From Nepenthes gracilis (taxonomy: Eukaryota; Streptophyta; Magnoliopsida; Caryophyllales; Nepenthaceae), in contig BSYO01000003.1 in NCBI GenBank assembly GCA_033239525.1, positions 22,833,716 to 22,897,715 of the forward strand: a stretch of 64,000 nucleotides of DNA, written 5' to 3'. Each line of letters begins with the position of its first letter. The first letter of the stretch is position 1. A program made the position numbers and the translations under genes. The notes beneath the pieces were generated by a model that worked only from the letters and a program-made list of their open reading frames with translations, ran no database searches and was not told the origin of the DNA. Positions 1-10,900 of this stretch are shown here, piece by piece.

Positions 1-224
1 GAGCGGAGCGCATAAGCCTCGCGCCTGACAGCCAAACCGGTCCGCGGACTGAACGCCCGCCAACTTAAGGAAATACTACCAATGATGCGTCTCGGACTCA
101 GGTAAGTCACACGCATGCATCATGATGAATGCTTGAACATGAATTTGTCTTTGATTATCATAATTGCTATATCTTGTCGCATATACGTTTGCGTGAGTTA
201 ATGGCATGCATTGCATTCTCAAAT

Positions 225-252
225 CAAACGACCTAGACTGCCCTAAGTCGGG
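225..252 (+). other. Conserved block shared by the three Tat-type elements (copy in element A)
   Basis: Contains the core CCCTAAGTCGGG, followed by GTAAAACC about 18 bases on. Near-identical blocks occur in element C (35380-35408, plus) and element B (25306-25334, minus). In B it lies just after integrase. It does not look coding. Function is unknown. Confidence 0.7.
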
Positions 253-1504
253 AGGACAAGCGTCCGTCCGTAAAACCAGTCCTTGGCTCAAACGCCCGGC
301 GGTCCAAAGCAGGCCGTCTCAGGACTCCGCCCTCACGCCAGATGGCCTGGGGACGGCTTTACTCACCCGGCTCCGCGCCTGTAAGGCCCCGGGGCCACTT
401 AGAAGCTAAGCCCGTGCTAGTCGGCTGGGAGGCGTCCACCGCAGGCTCGGACAAAGGATCCAAAGGATCAATTCCAAAAGGCTATACGCCAACGAATTCG
501 TGCGGTCGAAACATTAGGCCCTGGGGCTCCCGAGTCCCCACAATACGGCACGATAAAACCTTAGGGGCAAAGAATCGCAGGCGTGCGGCGACCTTCTTTA
601 AACGGAAGAGAGCACCCTCGCCTCTACAATGGTCGTGGGCTAGGACATCAACTTGGTGATTATAACGCTTTGAAGCGGGAGCGACACACCTCCCGTAATT
701 GTACGCGGCCCAGTCCTAGACCCGGGAGTCGGTATGCCTGCGACGATCATGGCCCGACCCTCGTTGAGGCTCCGGGGGCTTGGCGACGACATCCACTTTA
801 TCGGATCGAGCCCCCCAAACGTGTGAGTCGTGATGACATCCTCTTACGAAGGACGAGCACCACGCAAGAAGGTGCCTGTATAGGGCCTTAACCAAAACGG
901 TTCCAAAGAGCCCAACGCTCAAACACGGAGCAAGATTCAACGAATGGAAACAAAAAAAAAAAAAAAGCAAACAGCACTATACGATGAAGGAAACGTGGAC
1001 ACGAAGTGTAAACGGAAGCTTTTCATTTATACAAAGGACAGACATGATACAACAACGGAAACTGGACACAAAACTTAACGGTGGTGAAAGCTAATCGGCA
1101 AGACTCGACGGACCCGCTTCCTCAGGGAAAATCTTGCTGACGCCTCTCCCTACCCCTGCGTTCGGGATGGAGGACGCCCGGGGGGGCGAGAGGAGCCGCT
1201 GGGAGACGATCTGCGGCACAAGCGATACCCGTCCCAAAACGAGTGTCCATCGCGGACCGCCACTCAAGGAGAGTGCCGACCAACCGCATCTCCAACCAAC
1301 CCGGTGATCCTTTCCTCCGCAAAGAAAAGAAGGCCCTCCAACTCGCGACTCCCGCATTGCCCATTCTCCTCGAAAGGGAGGTGATTCGGGCGACCGCCAT
1401 GGATGAGATGGTGCCGTCAATGATAATCCGCCTAGGCCCCCGCGAAAAGAATCGGCCGCACTACCTCGGGGGACCGTGACGTCGAGCCCGCGCGGAAGGG
1501 AAAG

Positions 1505-3310
1505 TTAGAAGCATGACGAAGATAAACAACAAAGGAAGAGGTCTAGAAGGAAACGGCCGTACCAGAGATGATGCTCGGCACGCGCGAAGCGCGGCAACCG
1601 CCTGAGAAGAGCTCTCTGGGGCTCAACTTCTTGATTTGCTCGGGAAGGCTGGCTGGAAGGCTCGGGTAAACGTGAGGAGCGCTCGTAGGCTCTAGCCGCG
1701 AGGACGTCCCGCCGCCCCTTCACAACTGAGCGCCCGGCAAGAAGGGAAGCGCGCAGACCTCGAGCGTGCAATCGGCGCGAACTCACCCAAAAGAGCCTCC
1801 CCATGGGGCTCAACGTCTTCAGTAGCCTGGGGAGGGCTGGCTGGAAGGCTGGCCGCCGAAGGAGCGCTCGCAGGCTCTGGCCGCGGAGACGCCCCGGCTG
1901 CCCCTTCGTCAGCCTGAACCGTATCAACAACAGGAGCGGTGCCGCCCTCTGAACATACGGCCCGCGTATACTCAGCAGAAGGAACCTCTCTCGGAGGCTC
2001 AGCTCCCTCAACCTGTTTGAGGAGGGTCGACCGAAGGCTAGAAGTTGTAAGAACTCTCGGGGCTCTTCCCACGAGGACGATCCAGCTTCCCCTTCGACAC
2101 TTATGCGGCAGAGGTGATGCCAACCTCCGAAAATACAAATGGGTCTCCTAAGGCTGCGCGATTTAAATGGGCTCTACAAAATCATCGGTAGCTCCACCGC
2201 TTCTCGGGCCTCCCGCATGGCTCGAAACAAATATAAATGGCCCCTCTGGGCTCTCCAAAGATAACGACGCCGTCCGACGCCTCAGCAGCGCCGCCAATGG
2301 AGGGATCCCCAGGTGGAGACTCGACCTCGCAGAGGCTCAAGGGCGGATAACTCCCGATCGAAAGTCGACGAAGGTATGGCGTTTCCCTCCGGCGACCCAC
2401 TCTGGCAGGTCTCTTCGAGGCTGGACTCCCCGCAGTAGAAGGACCAACGGCTCGTCTCCGGGACCTCCTCAAAGGAGTCCCTGCGGCTTCCCTTAACCGC
2501 TTAAGGGCAGCCGCGTCCTCATCATCGCTCGACGACGACAACAAGCTGCTCTCCTCCTCGATTCTCGCCGGAGAAACGGAAGCGGCAGCCTCTTCAGGAA
2601 GATCTATACCTGGGCCAGCTATCGCCCAACCAGCGGAAGGCCCCCACCTGGCCAACTCAAGCGCGACGGATGTAAGAAAGTAACCACGAATTCTGAACCT
2701 TTGCTTCTCCGCACTAATAGTGGATAGCAAATTTCGAGGACTCTATGAGGTCTTCGGCGGTGGGCTTGTCTCGAAAGAACTCCGAGATCGGTCCCCATCC
2801 CTTGGGAAGCTCCTGGTCGTGAGGGCTCCTCCGGGAAGAAGCGTTCCTTCCACCTTTAACGACAATCCGGATTGGTGCCGCGGGCCGTACTCGCCCCTTG
2901 GGGGAGAGCGAAATCCGATCCTCCGACTCCGTGGCCCGAAAGATAATCCCGCCGCCTTCGCATTAAAGGTGCACTTGTGCATCGGGGGCGAAGACGCAAA
3001 GAGATACCGGATAACGCAAAGCATTGGGGTGAAGCCTCGCTGGGACTCAGCGCTTCAACTATCGCATGCAAATTGCAGTTCACGAGAAACGAAGCCCTCC
3101 TCGAGATGATGTTCGTACACCGTAACAAAGCCCTCCTCGGGGGCGTGGGCTGTCCTCGGGACCGAACGCGGGAGATCAGCTCGCTAGGGATCGCATAATC
3201 TACCCTAAGGGAGGCTATATACGCCTCGGTCAAAATGGACTTGGTGTTGCGAACACCGTGGCGCACCCATCGGGGATTCGAGAAGAGGAAGAAGTCACGC
3301 TATCGGCCAT
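1505..3310 (-). pseudogene. Antisense gene of element A, PF04195 (Transposase_28)-like, frameshifted
   Basis: Read right to left, an ATG at 3310 opens a short serine-rich start. It is followed, across frameshifts, by a segment reading EAYIASLRVDYAIPSELI and then GFVTVYEHHLEEGF (about 3240-3080). That is the signature of the plant family called 'putative gypsy type transposon' (PF04195). Downstream, 2730-2182 and 2011-1505 stay open and encode proline-, serine- and arginine-rich sequence with an acidic serine run (SSLLSSSSDDEDAA). Such disordered linkers are usual after this domain. The frame is broken at least twice near 3240-3080, so I call it a pseudogene. The cellular role of these proteins is unknown. 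The orientation is opposite to that of the element. Confidence 0.6.
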
Positions 3311-3383
3311 TTATCTCTCGAAGATTCAAGTATAAACAAGGGAAAAGAAATCGAGAAGAAGAATGAGGGAAATCGCCGTTTGG

Positions 3384-3391
3384 TTTAAATA
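3384..3391 (-). promoter_or_regulatory. Candidate antisense TATA box for the PF04195-like gene of element A
   Basis: On the minus strand this reads TATTTAAA, about 75 bases upstream of the ATG at 3310, with a pyrimidine-rich leader between. Spacing fits a plant core promoter. The motif is short and AT-rich, so chance occurrence is possible. Confidence 0.35.
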
Positions 3392-3825
3392 GACAACGCC
3401 AAGCTAGGAGGCGGAAACCGAAACGCCATCGCCTCTGGAGATTGAGACACGTGGTGGCATCGGGCGCACCGCGTAACCTCAAATCAACAAGAATGATTGC
3501 TAAAGCGCCCGGCTAACGGGCGCGACCCTTCGACCTTCCTAGCTAGGGTACACGCTGCGCCCGCCACGTTAAATGAAGGCTTACGATAGCAGATTCTAAG
3601 GCGCGCACAATAAGCGCATCTCTCATTATGGCAAATCATTATGAAGGCGGGAAGATACAAGCAGACGAGACGATATGAAAGCTGATTCTCATTATGACAA
3701 ATCGGTTCTATTACAACGACAAAAAATAATAATAATAATAATAAAGAAAAAATACAACGAAAGCAAAAGTGGTCAAGAACCCGGTGGCACGAGGAGGAAC
3801 TCAAGCGGGATAATCCACCGCTTGA

Positions 3826-4353
3826 TCACTGTCTGGCGGACGAGTTACGAGAATCTATGACGCCCACACGGAAGCCTGGATCCTCCAGTAAAGCAAGCCT
3901 CTTGCAAAGTCTGATGGCGTCAAAATATCTCCGATCCAAGTCCGGCCTCATGTCCTCCGGCCGAAGCATCGACCTCATCTCCGTCCGCAGCGCAGCAACT
4001 TCGGCCTGGTGTCGCTGCCCAAGTTGCTCTTTTTCTTCCTCAAGTGCCAATATGCGGCCTTGCGCCCCCACATTGGCATCCGCCAACCGTACAACCCTGG
4101 CCTCCGACTCAGCCAGAGCGTCCTCTAAGTGTGCGACGCGTGCTCGCAGCCATTCCGCTTCGATCGCTAAAGCCCCCCGACGCGGTGGGACCCTCTCGAA
4201 ACCCGGAGGAACTCCCCGCCCCTGAGAGGGGCCGGCAACCGTGGTTTCAGAGCGAGCCTCCCCTGAGGAGTGGGCTCCAGAAGACATGGGAGCGTGAGAA
4301 CCGGATTCGGACCCAAGAAAGGAGTGCTCAGCGTCGCTAGAAGAGCCTTCCAT
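3826..4353 (-). CDS. Antisense ORF of element A: 175-residue acidic coiled-coil protein
   Basis: Intact ATG-to-stop ORF. The N-terminus is serine-rich and acidic (MEGSSSDAEHSFLGSESG). Residues about 60-140 form heptad-like Leu/Ala/Glu/Arg sequence (RVAHLEDALAESEARVVRLA and ILALEEEKEQLGQRH) that predicts a long coiled coil. The C-terminus ends near the motif LALLEDPGF. A similar order (an EGSS-type acidic start, coiled coil, then a D-P-x-F segment) occurs on the antisense strands of elements B and C, so I infer it is a piece of the same antisense gene family. It lies upstream, in antisense direction, of the PF04195-like region. It could be an independent gene or an exon of one antisense transcript. 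No biochemical role is known to me. Confidence 0.55.
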   Translation of the reverse strand: MEGSSSDAEHSFLGSESGSHAPMSSGAHSSGEARSETTVAGPSQGRGVPPGFERVPPRRGALAIEAEWLRARVAHLEDALAESEARVVRLADANVGAQGRILALEEEKEQLGQRHQAEVAALRTEMRSMLRPEDMRPDLDRRYFDAIRLCKRLALLEDPGFRVGVIDSRNSSARQ

Positions 4354-4735
4354 CGACTTCGCAACAAGAAAATACGCAGAGGAAGATTAAACTGCCAATG
4401 AATGGTTAGGTGCGAAGACGTGCAAATTTCAGAAAGCGGCGCGTTTAAATAAAGTGTGTGTCTTCCGAAAAACGGCAAGCCCAAAGGGCGGAAAACTTTA
4501 AGGAAGGGCTAATCGAATTCCACCACGTGGAGGCCCTGAAAACTCGCGTTTCCAAGACGGAATGACGCCTCCCCGGACACGCAGAATTAAATGCGCCAAT
4601 TGCAAGCAAGGGAAGTGACGGCCGACGGAACCCCATGGGCTCCCAAAGAACGACACGTGGATCTTCAAGGCAAAACGCCTAAAAAAAGCATTTACGGAGA
4701 AAAAGACAAAAAGCCGAGACAAAAAGGCTACTTCT

Positions 4736-4741
4736 TTTATT
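4736..4741 (-). terminator. Candidate AATAAA poly(A) signal for the first antisense transcript of element A
   Basis: AATAAA on the minus strand, about 610 bases downstream of the antisense TATA box at 5349-5356. The surrounding sequence (TTGTACTTTAC upstream) resembles that around the matching AATAAA in element C (38501-38506). That conservation is better evidence than the hexamer alone. Confidence 0.4.
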
Positions 4742-5001
4742 AAATGTTTTTTTGTAAAGTACAAGGACCACAACCATGAAGTCTGCGAAAGACGAAAGAA
4801 AACTGTAGTGCGAGTTCCCGGTATGCTCCCTCGCGATGCCCAGGAGAGCCAGCGAACAGCGGCGATGGTATGTACCGCACTCTATGAATCAAGTGAAGCG
4901 AGGAGCATCCCGGTGGGAGTCTCCAGATCCACTAGTCAGAAGCACCAAGTCGAGCACTCCAGAAAGTCCGATGTCAAGCCCGGCTTTCCCGGGAGGGCTA
5001 C

Positions 5002-5289
5002 CTACCTCGCACCCCTTCTATGGTTGGTCGCACCTACTGCACGCGGAGACTTCTCCTCGGCCGTCGAGCGGGGAGAAGATACTCGGGAGGAAGTCAAAGA
5101 ATCCCGCTCACCCGTAGGAGCCACAACCCAAAAGGAGGCGCGTGACAACGGCGGAATGATCGAACCATTCTCGTTAGCAAAGAAAACAAGCCACAAGGCT
5201 TGGACTACAACAGTCTCCATCGGGGAACCCGGCATGCAAGTGGTCCATCCGACTCCTTCTCGAGTGCCCACCGGCGGGTAAAGCTGCAT
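5002..5289 (-). CDS. Candidate first antisense ORF of element A, 95 residues, unknown function
   Basis: The ATG at 5289 lies about 60 bases after the minus-strand TATA box at 5349-5356, and the frame stays open to 5002. The same frame runs upstream to an ATG at 6168, but that part reads through the LTR and has no promoter logic, so I take 5289 as the likelier start. I do not recognise the product. It has a mid-protein hydrophobic stretch (VVVQALWLVFFA) and a Ser/Arg-rich tail. The ORF could be fortuitous in this GC-rich DNA. Confidence 0.3.
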   Translation of the reverse strand: MQLYPPVGTREGVGWTTCMPGSPMETVVVQALWLVFFANENGSIIPPLSRASFWVVAPTGERDSLTSSRVSSPRSTAEEKSPRAVGATNHRRGAR

Positions 5290-5348
5290 CCCCTCATCGC
5301 CTCCGATTCGTTGGTAAAGGATGAACTTCACTCGCTCGAGTGACCCCC

Positions 5349-5356
5349 TATTTATA
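5349..5356 (-). promoter_or_regulatory. Antisense TATA box in element A
   Basis: Minus strand reads CTATAAATAGGGG, a textbook plant TATA box, about 280 bases inside the 3' LTR border. Element C has the same CTATAAATAGGGG at the same distance from its 3' LTR (39300-39307). Shared sequence and spacing argue for a real antisense promoter. Confidence 0.6.
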
Positions 5357-5617
5357 GATGACCGGAGCCATCCCTTCACCCGGCCACGTCGGCATCCGGT
5401 GAACGTCTTTCGGGCAAAATGGCCGGCGTCCCCTCGAACCTGAAACCAAGACCCGCGCAGCGAATCTCGCCGTGACGAGGTCGCAACAAGACTGAAAAGC
5501 CCGCCTGTCCCGGGAAAGGCGCGAGTGGAAAGACGACAAAGAATGGCGCGGCACGAGGAAGGGTATGAGGCCGTGGAAATGGGCCCAATGGACATGCCGG
5601 GCCGACCACCACCAGCC

Positions 5618-5634
5618 CTGGCATGGGGGGCTAG
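5618..5634 (+). other. Polypurine tract of element A
   Basis: GGCATGGGGGGCTAG lies directly before the LTR start TGTTGGG. The same motif precedes the 3' LTR in element B (minus strand, 22577-22592) and, as GGCATGAGGGCTAA, in element C. It would prime plus-strand DNA synthesis. Confidence 0.75.
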
Positions 5635-6653
5635 TGTTGGGTCCATGTCCCTGCCCGTAAGATGCACCCGTGCCCACGGTTCGCGGCCAGGAGAAGATCG
5701 GGGAGGCCCACGAGGAAGTGTTAGCCCGGCCCGATGGGAGAATGGCGCGAGCCCACAACGGAAGGAGGCAACGGTAACTGCGGGCGCATTAAATGCGTCG
5801 CGGAACAGACAAAAGGGCGGAAAGGCTAGCCAGGCGTGGGCGCGCGGCGGCGCAGCGTAACGCCCATCCGCCGCCGTCTGCGAGCGGCCAACCAATCTCC
5901 GTCGGGGAGAATCGGGCGTGGTCAACGACGCCAAGTGCGTGCAGCTGCACGACAACAAGGTGCCGCCGACAGACCGGTCCATGGCCCATGACAAAGCACG
6001 CGCAATGTTAAGAATAACGGCGTTTTGCGCCCAAGAATCCAACGGGGTGAGGAGTATAAAAACCCTCACCCCCACAGAGAAGAAGACCTTTTTTGGAACG
6101 CTGGAACTCTCTGGATCTTGATCAACTGAACGATCAATCGAGAGACCTTGAACTCTTCGATCAAACAACGATCCGAAGAAAAGATAGCATTAGACGTCCT
6201 CAATCGCTTCTCTCCCTTTTCTCTGAAAACACAAGAGAGACGAGTCAAAGCAGAGCTCTGCCTCATCTAGCTGACTCGCTCATAATCCCAGTATCCGTCG
6301 AGATCACGGGAAAGTTAGCCACCCGTTGCGGTGCATTACGGAAGCCAGGCCTTCCAACACCTGCTCAAAACTCTTCCCCACATCATCGCATAAGCACTTC
6401 CACGCTTCACAAAGATTTCTCCGCGCACCATCTTAGCGTGCGCATTTCCGTTTATCATGGAATATTGCTTTGAGCGTCGGAGCGGCCTTGGTGGGAGAAA
6501 TCCCGCTGAACCCTTCACCTCTTTGTTTGTTGTTTGTGTTGTGCCTCCGGGTTTACAGAGACGGAGACCGGACCCTTCTTCCGGAGCGCCCGCACGCTTA
6601 GGAATCCGAAGGCTCCCTAATCCGTACGGCAACCTTGGGCTCGGGACGCAACA
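5635..6653 (+). repeat. 3' LTR of element A (about 1019 bp)
   Basis: It starts TGTTG right after the polypurine tract and ends CAACA, a perfect 5-bp terminal inverted repeat. A TATA box lies at 6055-6062. The terminal GGGACGCAACA resembles the end of the solo LTR at 49772-50664 (GGACGCAACA). DNA beyond 6654 is AT-rich and unrelated. The left target duplication lies outside the window. Confidence 0.8.
6055..6062 (+). promoter_or_regulatory. Sense TATA box in the 3' LTR of element A
   Basis: TATAAAAA within GGAGTATAAAAACCCTC. Transcription would start about 30 bases downstream, marking the U3/R border near 6090. Confidence 0.6.
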
Positions 6654-7977
6654 TTATTTATCTCAATTTCTTTTATAAAAATCAATTGTAAGTTCACATA
6701 AATAATCATCAAAAAATATCGTGAAATATGGCATTTATTTCTGGTTTTTTTTCTAAATCTTATTATTGGGATTGTTATTTTTACGTGTTTAATATTAAAT
6801 AATTTTAGATAATATTTACTATTAATCATAATATTCAGACAAGACGATTTGATAGAAAAAAGGTGTATTTTTTTAAAAATATATTTCCTTTAAAGTACTT
6901 ATTTCATACTTATTTACTGCAACAACAGTCTCCTAAAATAGTTTGAATTTTCATTGGAGATCCTGTCGAATTTGATAAACATTTAATGATAAAAATTAGA
7001 AGGTATATAAAATATTTCTATAAATTTATTTTTATAATATCAATATATATTAAATATTTAACCACCCAATACCAAAAATAAAAAATAAAAAATAACTATT
7101 TTGATAGTTTTATAAAATTTTAAATCTCAACCATTGATTTTTTTTTATCCAATAAATGATAGTGTCATTCTCTTAGAAGATGCATCTACCCCAGATCCCC
7201 TTTTCCCTTTCATCATATGAAATAGACTCAGAACATTTCTATATCATTTATTAAATAAAAATTTTAACAGATGATATTTACTATTAAATTAGTTTTTAAT
7301 AAATGTTAATATATAAAATCAAATCTAATGATTCGTGAGACATTGTGAACTCCCAAGGGGCCAAAAAGTTTTGTAAGCAGACCTTGGTGAAATTATTCAA
7401 CAATAACAAAACTAATATAATAAAATTTTATCACACTAATTAGAAAACTATATAAATTTATTTTTATCAGCCTACTAATTTACTATAATATTTTATAAAA
7501 TATATGAATAATTTTTAATTATTCCAAAATGGTCATTTCGATCAAATTTATTATTCCAAGAAAACAAATAAATAAATTTATTAGGGTGTGATTCTACTTT
7601 ATTCATTATATAGAATGAATTTCAAATTTATAAACTAACAAAACAGTAAAAATACTAATTTTGTTGCATTTTAAACACTTGATCCGACGAGAAATGCATG
7701 CATGAATGAAGAACAAAACGGCTTTAGAGTCTAGACCAAGGAACAAACACCATTATCCCCTCGTTACTTTTCATTTGCACGGATGCGCCGCCGATGGTTC
7801 ATCATTCAAAGCATACAAGATCTGAGAGATCTCCGGCCAGCCCAAAATGAGATCTTATCATACCATAAACACCAGCAAAAAAGCCAAAAAAGAGCCAGCA
7901 AAAACACCCAAAAAACCAGCAGCACTGTACATGTCACATTGCAGAAGCCGACTTCCCATCATCTTGCCACTCCTTTG
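6654..7977. other. AT-rich spacer between element A and the end of PARP1
   Basis: Very AT-rich, with no credible coding sequence. The part just left of 7978 should hold the PARP1 3' UTR and poly(A) signal (minus strand). I could not single out a convincing signal among the many AT-rich hexamers. Confidence 0.6.
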
Positions 7978-10900
7978 TCACCTCTTGTAGTGAAATCTCA
8001 CCTTCAATAAGAACTGCATCTTCACCTGTCATTAGGTTTTGAGGCATGCATATTCTCAGAGACAAATGATGGTCAATAACTAGGAATTCTCAGAGCATAT
8101 GAACTATAACAGAAGCACTCCCTTTTGCTAGATGTCTCTGCATATATAGCCGGCAGTGATCCAGGTAAGAAGATGCACCCGGTACATCTCCCTTTTATCC
8201 GTTAGATGAAAAAAATCTAACGGTGAGATTTAAAAATTAAAAAAATGATCTAAATAGTTGTTTAAATTGTTTTTTCTATTGGGTTAAATATTATATAAAT
8301 GTTAATAATTCAAAAAAAAATTAAAAATAAAGAGACTATTTACAAGCGTTTTTATCTTTAAAATCCCCACCATTGCCCACCGGAGTAATGCAGAACTCAT
8401 CTCTCGGAGGGCAACCTAAAATTTATTTTGTTATTTTCATATTTACGTTGTCATTCAGAAAATTATATATATTTCACAATTATTGTAATATTTTGAGTCA
8501 TTGTCTTTTAAAAAATTATATTTATTTTCTAATTAATTTAGAAATTAAGTATCTTACAAGCACCCTCTTTTATTTCAGTAGCTTTGATAAATGATATTAT
8601 GAATATCGCTACTATTTAATTGTCTCCCTCACTTCAGCCTTCTTGAATGTCCCTCCCCACCACCCACAGCCTTTGTTCCCTGCATCACATACATGACTGT
8701 AAGGTTTTTGTCCTATCAACCTCTTACTAAGGCAGGCAATTTGATTCCAAATAACCATATATGAAATACCCCCATGAGCTAGTTTTTAGACCCACACAGC
8801 CCTCTCAATGCCTGAGGCCCTGAAGATCAAGCTTCCGCACCATTACACTCACTCTTCATTACTCCAATCGACTAGGCTATTCTAGTTTCTTTTTGGCAAT
8901 TGCTTCCTAGAAAAAAATATACTTGGCGATGCTTTGAAACAACTTTTCCTGTCATTCTTAGTATGCTCATTTTTATGAAATAAAAATATTAGCCAATATA
9001 TATGAACATTAGGTCTCCAACACCGCCACAAAATTAAGATATGTCATTTGCATCTATAATATATTGGCCGATATTTCCCCACAACTCATTTCATTCGGTT
9101 TTGCAAAAAAAATATATATGTATATTGCATCTAACATATTTAATATCGACAAGTATTGTTCAATACGACAAAGACCAATTTTGAGATGCAAGTAGCCATT
9201 ACCATTTCCAATATTGGGATTTGGACAAAATAAGAATGTAAATGGAGGGAATGAGATTGAGGAGAGAGGTAGTAAAAATCCTCCATTCTCAATTTTCTAC
9301 AAACAAACACAGCCTAAATTCTTTGCTCTGGTGTCTAAGTTGCTAATAGGTCTGCCAGCAGCTAACTTGGTAGGAGTAGTATTAGGAAAACATTCTTCAA
9401 ACACTTTTGGGACAATCTCAGATAACATAACATTCCATCTATCCATCCATACTAACTAAGACATATAATAATAGGTGGTGGATGCACGCCACATCACCGA
9501 GGGTATCTCATGGGTGTCCTCTAAACATTTTTCGTTTCGAAATTCTTATGTACAAAGATAATACATCTTTCAAGCCATTACACATTTCTCCAGAAGCAAT
9601 GAAAAGAATAGGCAAATGATAAATAAACAAATGGCACAATCATACAAACAGAAGGGCAAATATAGAAAAAATATACAATTCTAATCCGACATTTTTACCA
9701 TTGTGAGAACTATTTGAATCACTATACTACTTGATTGAAATGGTTCTCGCCTATTTACGCAAGGTCTACTTACACAAGTAATATGTGCTGCCTATGTTTG
9801 GATTCATCCAATCTTTTTCTTCAATCAGTTAGGTATTGATATAAATAAACCATAACTATTTAGCCCTACTCCCAATATATTGACCTTAAAATAAAATATC
9901 CAAATAATAAGAAAGTCTATCGAAGGCACAATTGCAGAATCTGCACCTTGCAAATTTGTATTTTCCTAAAATGTACACCATCCATTCCATAATAAGTGTT
10001 CCTATTTGACTTTTCAGGTCAATTAGAGTTGAATTCTAGTACTTAGTTTTCACAAATTCTAATGATTTAGAACATTGAAATTCAAGTTTGAAAAGATAGA
10101 TAGTTATTATGGAATTGAGGGATAGTGAGGACTTACTTGAGCGGTGTCATAAACGATATATTCATTGTACATCAGCTCTGATGTTTTCACTCTCGCGTCC
10201 ACAGGTTTTCCGCAAGGCACAACTACTTCATCTTTCCACTTCTCAAATTCAGACTCTTGAGGCACTGTCTTGCCAAGTCCTTTGGTAGAGTGCTTTCCCT
10301 TGGGAGGCTTATCCATATACTAGAAAACAAATTTGGAAAATCCAAACAAGTATTTCAAAATTAAAAGAAAAGAAGAAGAAAAATGACACAGCTGTTGAAA
10401 ACATGACCTAACTTTCCCCACAATTCCACCAAGACATAAATGTAGAATTATAGATAAAAATATCGGTCAATATGTATTACATGCATTAATATTAAGAGGC
10501 CCGATACTAAAATTTCTTGATACAAGGAAAACATACCGATGTGTTTTTATTTTTGTTTCTTGCTTCATTTTGCTTTTGGAAGCTATGTATTTTAAGTATA
10601 TTTAAAATTTTAAATCTTCTAAAAAGCCTAAATTCACATATTATATAGAGGTATAAACTATAAATAGAACAAAAAATTTGGGGTATTTTTCAATGACTTA
10701 AATTAATACTCAGATTAACTTCGTTAAAATTTGACTAGAACTTCTCAAATAGATAAATAAATAATTAAAGATGATCAAATCTGACTACATAACTCACTTT
10801 TGATGTAGTCATGAGAAAAACAACAACCTCGAAGTTGTTTGACATATATACAATTATAACCAATATCGATATTTTCATTCATGAGTAAAATATTTCAAGA

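Larger units (their letters stand above)
1..6653 (+). mobile_element. Element A: 3' part of a Tat-type Ty3/gypsy LTR retrotransposon, truncated by the window edge
   Basis: The stretch ends in an LTR (5635-6653) preceded by a purine-rich tract of the same type as in elements B and C. The interior has no sense-strand gag or pol that I can recognise; those would lie left of position 1 or be absent. Minus-strand coding remnants fill 1505-5289: a small ORF, an acidic coiled-coil ORF, and a PF04195-like region. A block at 225-252 is shared with elements B and C, where it marks the start of the antisense region. Much of the stretch is far more GC-rich than the AT-rich DNA beyond 6654, which fits inserted DNA. 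Tat assignment is inferred from the antisense domain and shared layout with element B, since no RT is visible here. Confidence 0.75.

Noticed and set aside
206..891. Overlapping plus-strand ORFs of 67-105 codons near the left edge
   Set aside because: Random open frames in GC-rich retroelement DNA; no motifs, and they overlap the non-coding conserved block.
5290..6168. Upstream part of a 388-codon minus-strand open frame
   Set aside because: It reads antisense through the LTR of element A with no domain or composition typical of protein. Only the segment from 5289, after a TATA box, was kept as a weak candidate.
8170..8400. Possible MITE in PARP1 intron 19
   Set aside because: Some inverted words around CCGGT and a short local hairpin (CGTTAGAT...ATCTAACG) are present, but no consistent terminal repeats or target duplication.
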